From positions 1,426,001 through 1,490,000 of the forward strand of contig CBDAQR010000004.1 in assembly GCA_965199055.1 (NCBI GenBank): a stretch of DNA of 64,000 bases, given 5' to 3'. Shown here piece after piece: positions 61,823-64,000 of this stretch. The position numbers and the translations under genes were made by a program. Numbering within the stretch: the first letter of the stretch is position 1; every line of letters starts with the position of its first letter. This DNA comes from CBDAQR01 sp965199055. Its GTDB lineage: Bacteria; Pseudomonadota; Gammaproteobacteria; Pseudomonadales; Halieaceae. The notes beneath the pieces are model-generated. The model saw nothing but the letters and a program-made list of their open reading frames with translations. It did no database searches and had not been told where the DNA came from.

Positions 61823-61846
61823 AAACTGTGACCCAGTGCACAGTTT
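61823..61846. promoter_or_regulatory. CRP-type palindrome upstream of the PilZ gene
   Basis: AAACTGTG (61823-61830) and CACAGTTT (61839-61846) are perfect arms around eight bases; the core reads TGTGA-N6-GCACA, one mismatch from the CRP consensus. No T run follows, so a terminator for fabY is less likely. It lies 84 bases before the PilZ gene. The CRP-type protein at 14316 has a recognition helix suited to this sequence. Confidence 0.6.
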
Positions 61847-61929
61847 AGGCGTAGGCGGGGTGTCAACGCGGCTTTTAACTGCTAAATCCATAGCGTCAGC
61901 GATAGAAAAACGCTTTTTGGAATAGCAGT

Positions 61930-62382
61930 ATGCGCAAGTTTATTCGGCACCCGACCTCGGTTCCCATTGAGATAGCCATAGAAGAATTGGACAGCGGCGA
62001 CACTGGAGACGGTGCTGATGGTCTCGATGCCAGCGCCAATCTCATCAATATTTCGGCCGGCGGTCTCGCCTTCAACCTGCTGCATCCGGTCTCCATAGGC
62101 GCCCGTATCACGCTGTCGATGCCAGAGGTATGGCCGAACTACTCTGCTCAGGGCACGATCGTGTGGTGTCGCGAATGCAACACCGGTTTTGAGGCGGGGG
62201 TTCAGTTCAATGAGCCGAATGAGGCCTTCAAGGCGCGGATGGTCGCTCAGTTCTGCCAGATAGAAGACTATCGCCGTGACATGCACCGCAAGGAGGGGCG
62301 CCGGCTCAGTAGTGAGGAAGCTGCGCGGGAGTGGATCGTTCAATACGCCGAGGAGTTCGCGCAGACCATCGGTTGGCAGTGA
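61930..62382 (+). CDS. PilZ-domain c-di-GMP-binding protein
   Basis: 150 residues. The c-di-GMP motifs are present: RxxxR at residues 2-6 (RKFIR) and (D/N)xSxxG in LINISAGGLAF near residue 42. A helical C-terminal part (RRDMHRKEGRRLSSEEAAREW) follows the beta-barrel. Such proteins act on pili, flagella or polysaccharides in response to c-di-GMP. A possible CRP site upstream would join cyclic-AMP/GMP-type and c-di-GMP signalling. No strong ribosome site is seen. Confidence 0.88.
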   Translation: MRKFIRHPTSVPIEIAIEELDSGDTGDGADGLDASANLINISAGGLAFNLLHPVSIGARITLSMPEVWPNYSAQGTIVWCRECNTGFEAGVQFNEPNEAFKARMVAQFCQIEDYRRDMHRKEGRRLSSEEAAREWIVQYAEEFAQTIGWQ

Positions 62383-62434
62383 CACCCGTCTTGTAGTACT
62401 TTGCAGCGCTTTCACCGCTGGCTGCACGCACATC

Positions 62435-62938
62435 ATGCAAACCCTATCCGCTGAGTTTCGAGTAGAACTGTCTGCCGCCGATGTATGGCGGAAGATGAGT
62501 GATCTAAGTCGACCTGATGCCTATGTGCAGGGACTGACCGCAGTCGAATTTACGACCGAAGCGACTCAGGGTGTCGGTGCCAGTCGTCGAGTGACTCAGG
62601 GCAAGTCGTTCAAGCTGGACGAAACTGTCGCTGTGTGGGAGGAGGGCGGTCTGGTGAGTCTGCGGCTGCACCGAGGCGAGAAGGGCCCGATACCACCGTT
62701 TACCGAACACTTTTTTGACTACGGCCTGGAGCAGCGCGGAGACGAAGTTTGGCTCGTCAACCGTATGCGCTATGAAGTCGGTCTGGGCCCATTGGGAAGC
62801 TTACTCGATAAGCTGGTTCTACGCAGGGTGATGCAGGCGCAGCTGCGTGATGTCACTCTGGCGCAAAAACTGTTCTACGAAACCGGTGAGCCGGTTACCC
62901 CTCAGATACTGAAGTCCGCCAAGGCAAATCTTGAATAG
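62435..62938 (+). CDS. SRPBCC-superfamily (polyketide cyclase/START-like) protein
   Basis: 167 residues from the ATG at 62435; longer in-frame extensions overlap the PilZ gene and are rejected. The helix-grip pattern is typical: FRVELSAADVWRKMSDLS at the start (core LSAADVWRKM), central strands DETVAVWEEGGLVSLRL and a long C-terminal helix LGSLLDKLVLRRVMQAQLRDV (core LLDKLVLRRVM). Such proteins bind hydrophobic ligands; the ligand is not known. It overlaps the FkbM-type gene by eight bases. Confidence 0.78.
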   Translation: MQTLSAEFRVELSAADVWRKMSDLSRPDAYVQGLTAVEFTTEATQGVGASRRVTQGKSFKLDETVAVWEEGGLVSLRLHRGEKGPIPPFTEHFFDYGLEQRGDEVWLVNRMRYEVGLGPLGSLLDKLVLRRVMQAQLRDVTLAQKLFYETGEPVTPQILKSAKANLE

Positions 62939-63743
62939 TGCAGCAGAGGGCCCCTGGCCCCTCTCCCTGACCGGCGACCAGAGCGGCCTGCGTATGCAGG
63001 TTCATGCGAGCGGTGATCGTTTTATCTCGCAGGCGATACGAGAGCAGGGCGTTTGGGAACCCTATGAAACACAGCTCGTGCAGCGCTTTGTTCGAGACGG
63101 TGACGTGTTTCTGGATGCAGGTGCCAATATCGGCTACTTCACGGTACTGGCGGCTGCCTGTGTCGGGTCCGCAGGGCGCGTGCTGGCGTTTGAGCCAGAG
63201 CCACGAAATTACGCATTGCTGACAAAAAATATTGAACTAAACCGATTGAGCACGCGCGTCAGTAGCTGGTGCGCGGCGCTGGGCGCGGCTCCCGGGCGTG
63301 CTCAGCTGCACCTGCACCCCGATAATCTGGGTGACCATCAGTTGCACGCCGTTGCTCAGCGGCGTGAAACAATTGCGATAGATGTGTTGAATGCGGAGGC
63401 CTTGTTCCATGCTGGCATAAGCCGCGTCGACTTCGTAAAGATTGACACCCAGGGAGCGGAGAGTGCTGTAATCGATGGCCTGATGCCGCTGCTGGAAGCG
63501 TCGCTGCCCCAATTGAGGCTTATGGTCGAATTAACGCCTTTCTCACTGCGCCAGGCGGGCAGTAGTGGTGAAGCGCTGATACGCAGGCTTGATTCTCTCG
63601 GTCTTCCGTTTTGCATCGTGGATCACATCGAGCATCGCCTGGTTTCAGTGTCATGCGATGAGCTGGTTCAGTGGTGCAACAATGTGGACGCAGTGCCGGA
63701 AGATGAAGGCTTTATGAACATATTGGTGGGCGCCACGGTATAA
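62931..63743 (+). CDS. FkbM-family SAM-dependent methyltransferase
   Basis: 270 residues from the TTG at 62931 (AAGG six bases upstream, eight-base overlap with the SRPBCC gene); the next in-frame ATG is at 62994. Class I methyltransferase: motif I VFLDAGANIGYFTVLAA (core DAGANIGYF) near residue 62, acidic loop AFEPEPRNYA, and DFVKIDTQGAE typical of FkbM proteins, which methylate hydroxyl groups on glycans or small molecules. Substrate unknown. The last codons overlap a TATAAT for the next gene. Confidence 0.86.
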   Translation: MNSAAEGPWPLSLTGDQSGLRMQVHASGDRFISQAIREQGVWEPYETQLVQRFVRDGDVFLDAGANIGYFTVLAAACVGSAGRVLAFEPEPRNYALLTKNIELNRLSTRVSSWCAALGAAPGRAQLHLHPDNLGDHQLHAVAQRRETIAIDVLNAEALFHAGISRVDFVKIDTQGAESAVIDGLMPLLEASLPQLRLMVELTPFSLRQAGSSGEALIRRLDSLGLPFCIVDHIEHRLVSVSCDELVQWCNNVDAVPEDEGFMNILVGATV

Positions 63744-63744
63744 T
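63739..63744 (+). promoter_or_regulatory. Candidate -10 element of the right-end nitroreductase
   Basis: TATAAT spans the stop codon of the FkbM-type gene and is followed by TTGCGACC; the next ATG is nine bases later, so a transcript from here would be nearly leaderless. Confidence 0.35.
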
Positions 63745-63752
63745 TTGCGACC

Positions 63753-64000
63753 ATGAGTGACACCCTCGATTTGTTACATAAGCGCAATTCCGCTCCGCGG
63801 CTGACGGAACCGGGTCCGGATCCAGCGACGTTACAGGCCATGTTGACAGCAGCCGTGAGAGCTCCCGATCACGCCTGGTTGCAACCCTGGCGATTCATTG
63901 TGATTGAGGGCGATAAACGTGACGCGCTAGGTGAGCTGTTTGTCTCGGCGCTGCTGGCAGAGCAACCCGACGCTGACAGCGCTGCGCAGGAGAAGGCGAT
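63753..64000 (+). CDS. Nitroreductase family protein, YdjA-like (N-terminal part)
   Basis: Open from the ATG at 63753 to the window end (82 codons seen). The start, LDLLHKRNSAPRLTEPGP, and the FMN-binding AVRAPDHAWLQPWRFIVIEG (core APDHAWLQPW) match the E. coli YdjA group of small FMN nitroreductases. The C-terminal half, including the second FMN contact, lies outside. Distinct from the nitroreductase at 50748, which has APSNCNTQPW. Confidence 0.8.
   Translation, partial: MSDTLDLLHKRNSAPRLTEPGPDPATLQAMLTAAVRAPDHAWLQPWRFIVIEGDKRDALGELFVSALLAEQPDADSAAQEKA

Noticed and set aside
61823..61846. Intrinsic terminator for fabY
   Set aside because: The dyad arms are only moderately GC-rich and no T run follows on the plus strand; the CRP-type reading fits better, though both are possible.
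1..64000. tRNA, rRNA, CRISPR, IS elements or prophage
   Set aside because: No cloverleaf-like, repeat-spacer or transposase/integrase sequence was recognised on either strand; this was by eye, so a short RNA gene could be missed.

Overview
The window is one gap-free, densely packed bacterial chromosome segment from a gammaproteobacterium, probably a marine oligotroph-type lineage near Pseudomonadales/Cellvibrionales (Halieaceae-like). The lineage is inferred from gene order (recJ-prfB-lysS; xseA/guaBA-tadA-mltF/purL; secDF-suhB-trmJ-iscS; ndk-rlmN-pilF-rodZ-ispG-hisS-yfgM-bamB-der) and from a Pseudomonas-type FabY initiator ketosynthase. No rRNA, tRNA, CRISPR array, insertion sequence or prophage was seen. 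Both ends cut genes: dsbC at the left, a YdjA-type nitroreductase at the right.

Layout. 1-6035: dsbC end, alaC-hom-thrC (alanine and threonine synthesis) and recJ. 6032-7604: a copper-type MerR regulator with its own 19-bp-spacer promoter, plus an SO_0444-type metal efflux permease. 7653-10841: prfB with its programmed frameshift, lysS and a lipoprotein. 10801-14966: a signalling block with a membrane histidine kinase, a lone receiver, a class III nucleotide cyclase carrying a receiver and a lone H-box, and a divergent CRP-type regulator. 14963-25369: xseA, guaBA, tadA, mltF, purL. 25415-31049: secDF, suhB, trmJ and an iscS that has lost the rest of the isc operon. 31225-40417: ndk, rlmN, a shortened pilF, rodZ, ispG, hisS, yfgM, bamB, der and a group III truncated haemoglobin. 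40441-43661: a YtrA-type GntR regulated module with a GSGD-repeat exported protein and an ABC exporter.

43796-52204 is the main accessory region: a tightly overlapping catabolic operon (tandem DUF35, two thiolase-like proteins, acyl-CoA ligase, crotonase, alpha-methylacyl-CoA racemase, nitroreductase, isomerase-type crotonase). Its first five products match in type, and as far as I recall in size, the mycobacterial set Rv3521-ltp4-ltp3-fadD19-echA19, so it probably shortens branched sterol or isoprenoid side chains. Both thiolase-like proteins lack the usual catalytic Cys and His, and both DUF35 repeats lack the zinc cysteines, so the chemistry may be that of a heteromeric aldolase or of something not yet described.

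52613-64000: a PhoX phosphatase behind an 11-bp-period Pho-box array, a VOC protein, a beta-lactamase-fold lipoprotein, RibB fused to a degenerate GTP cyclohydrolase II domain, a biosynthetic thiolase, a GlxA/AraC regulator divergent from fabY with 21-bp-spaced direct repeats, then PilZ, SRPBCC and FkbM proteins. A near-perfect CRP-type palindrome lies before the PilZ gene and may tie it to the cyclase/CRP block.
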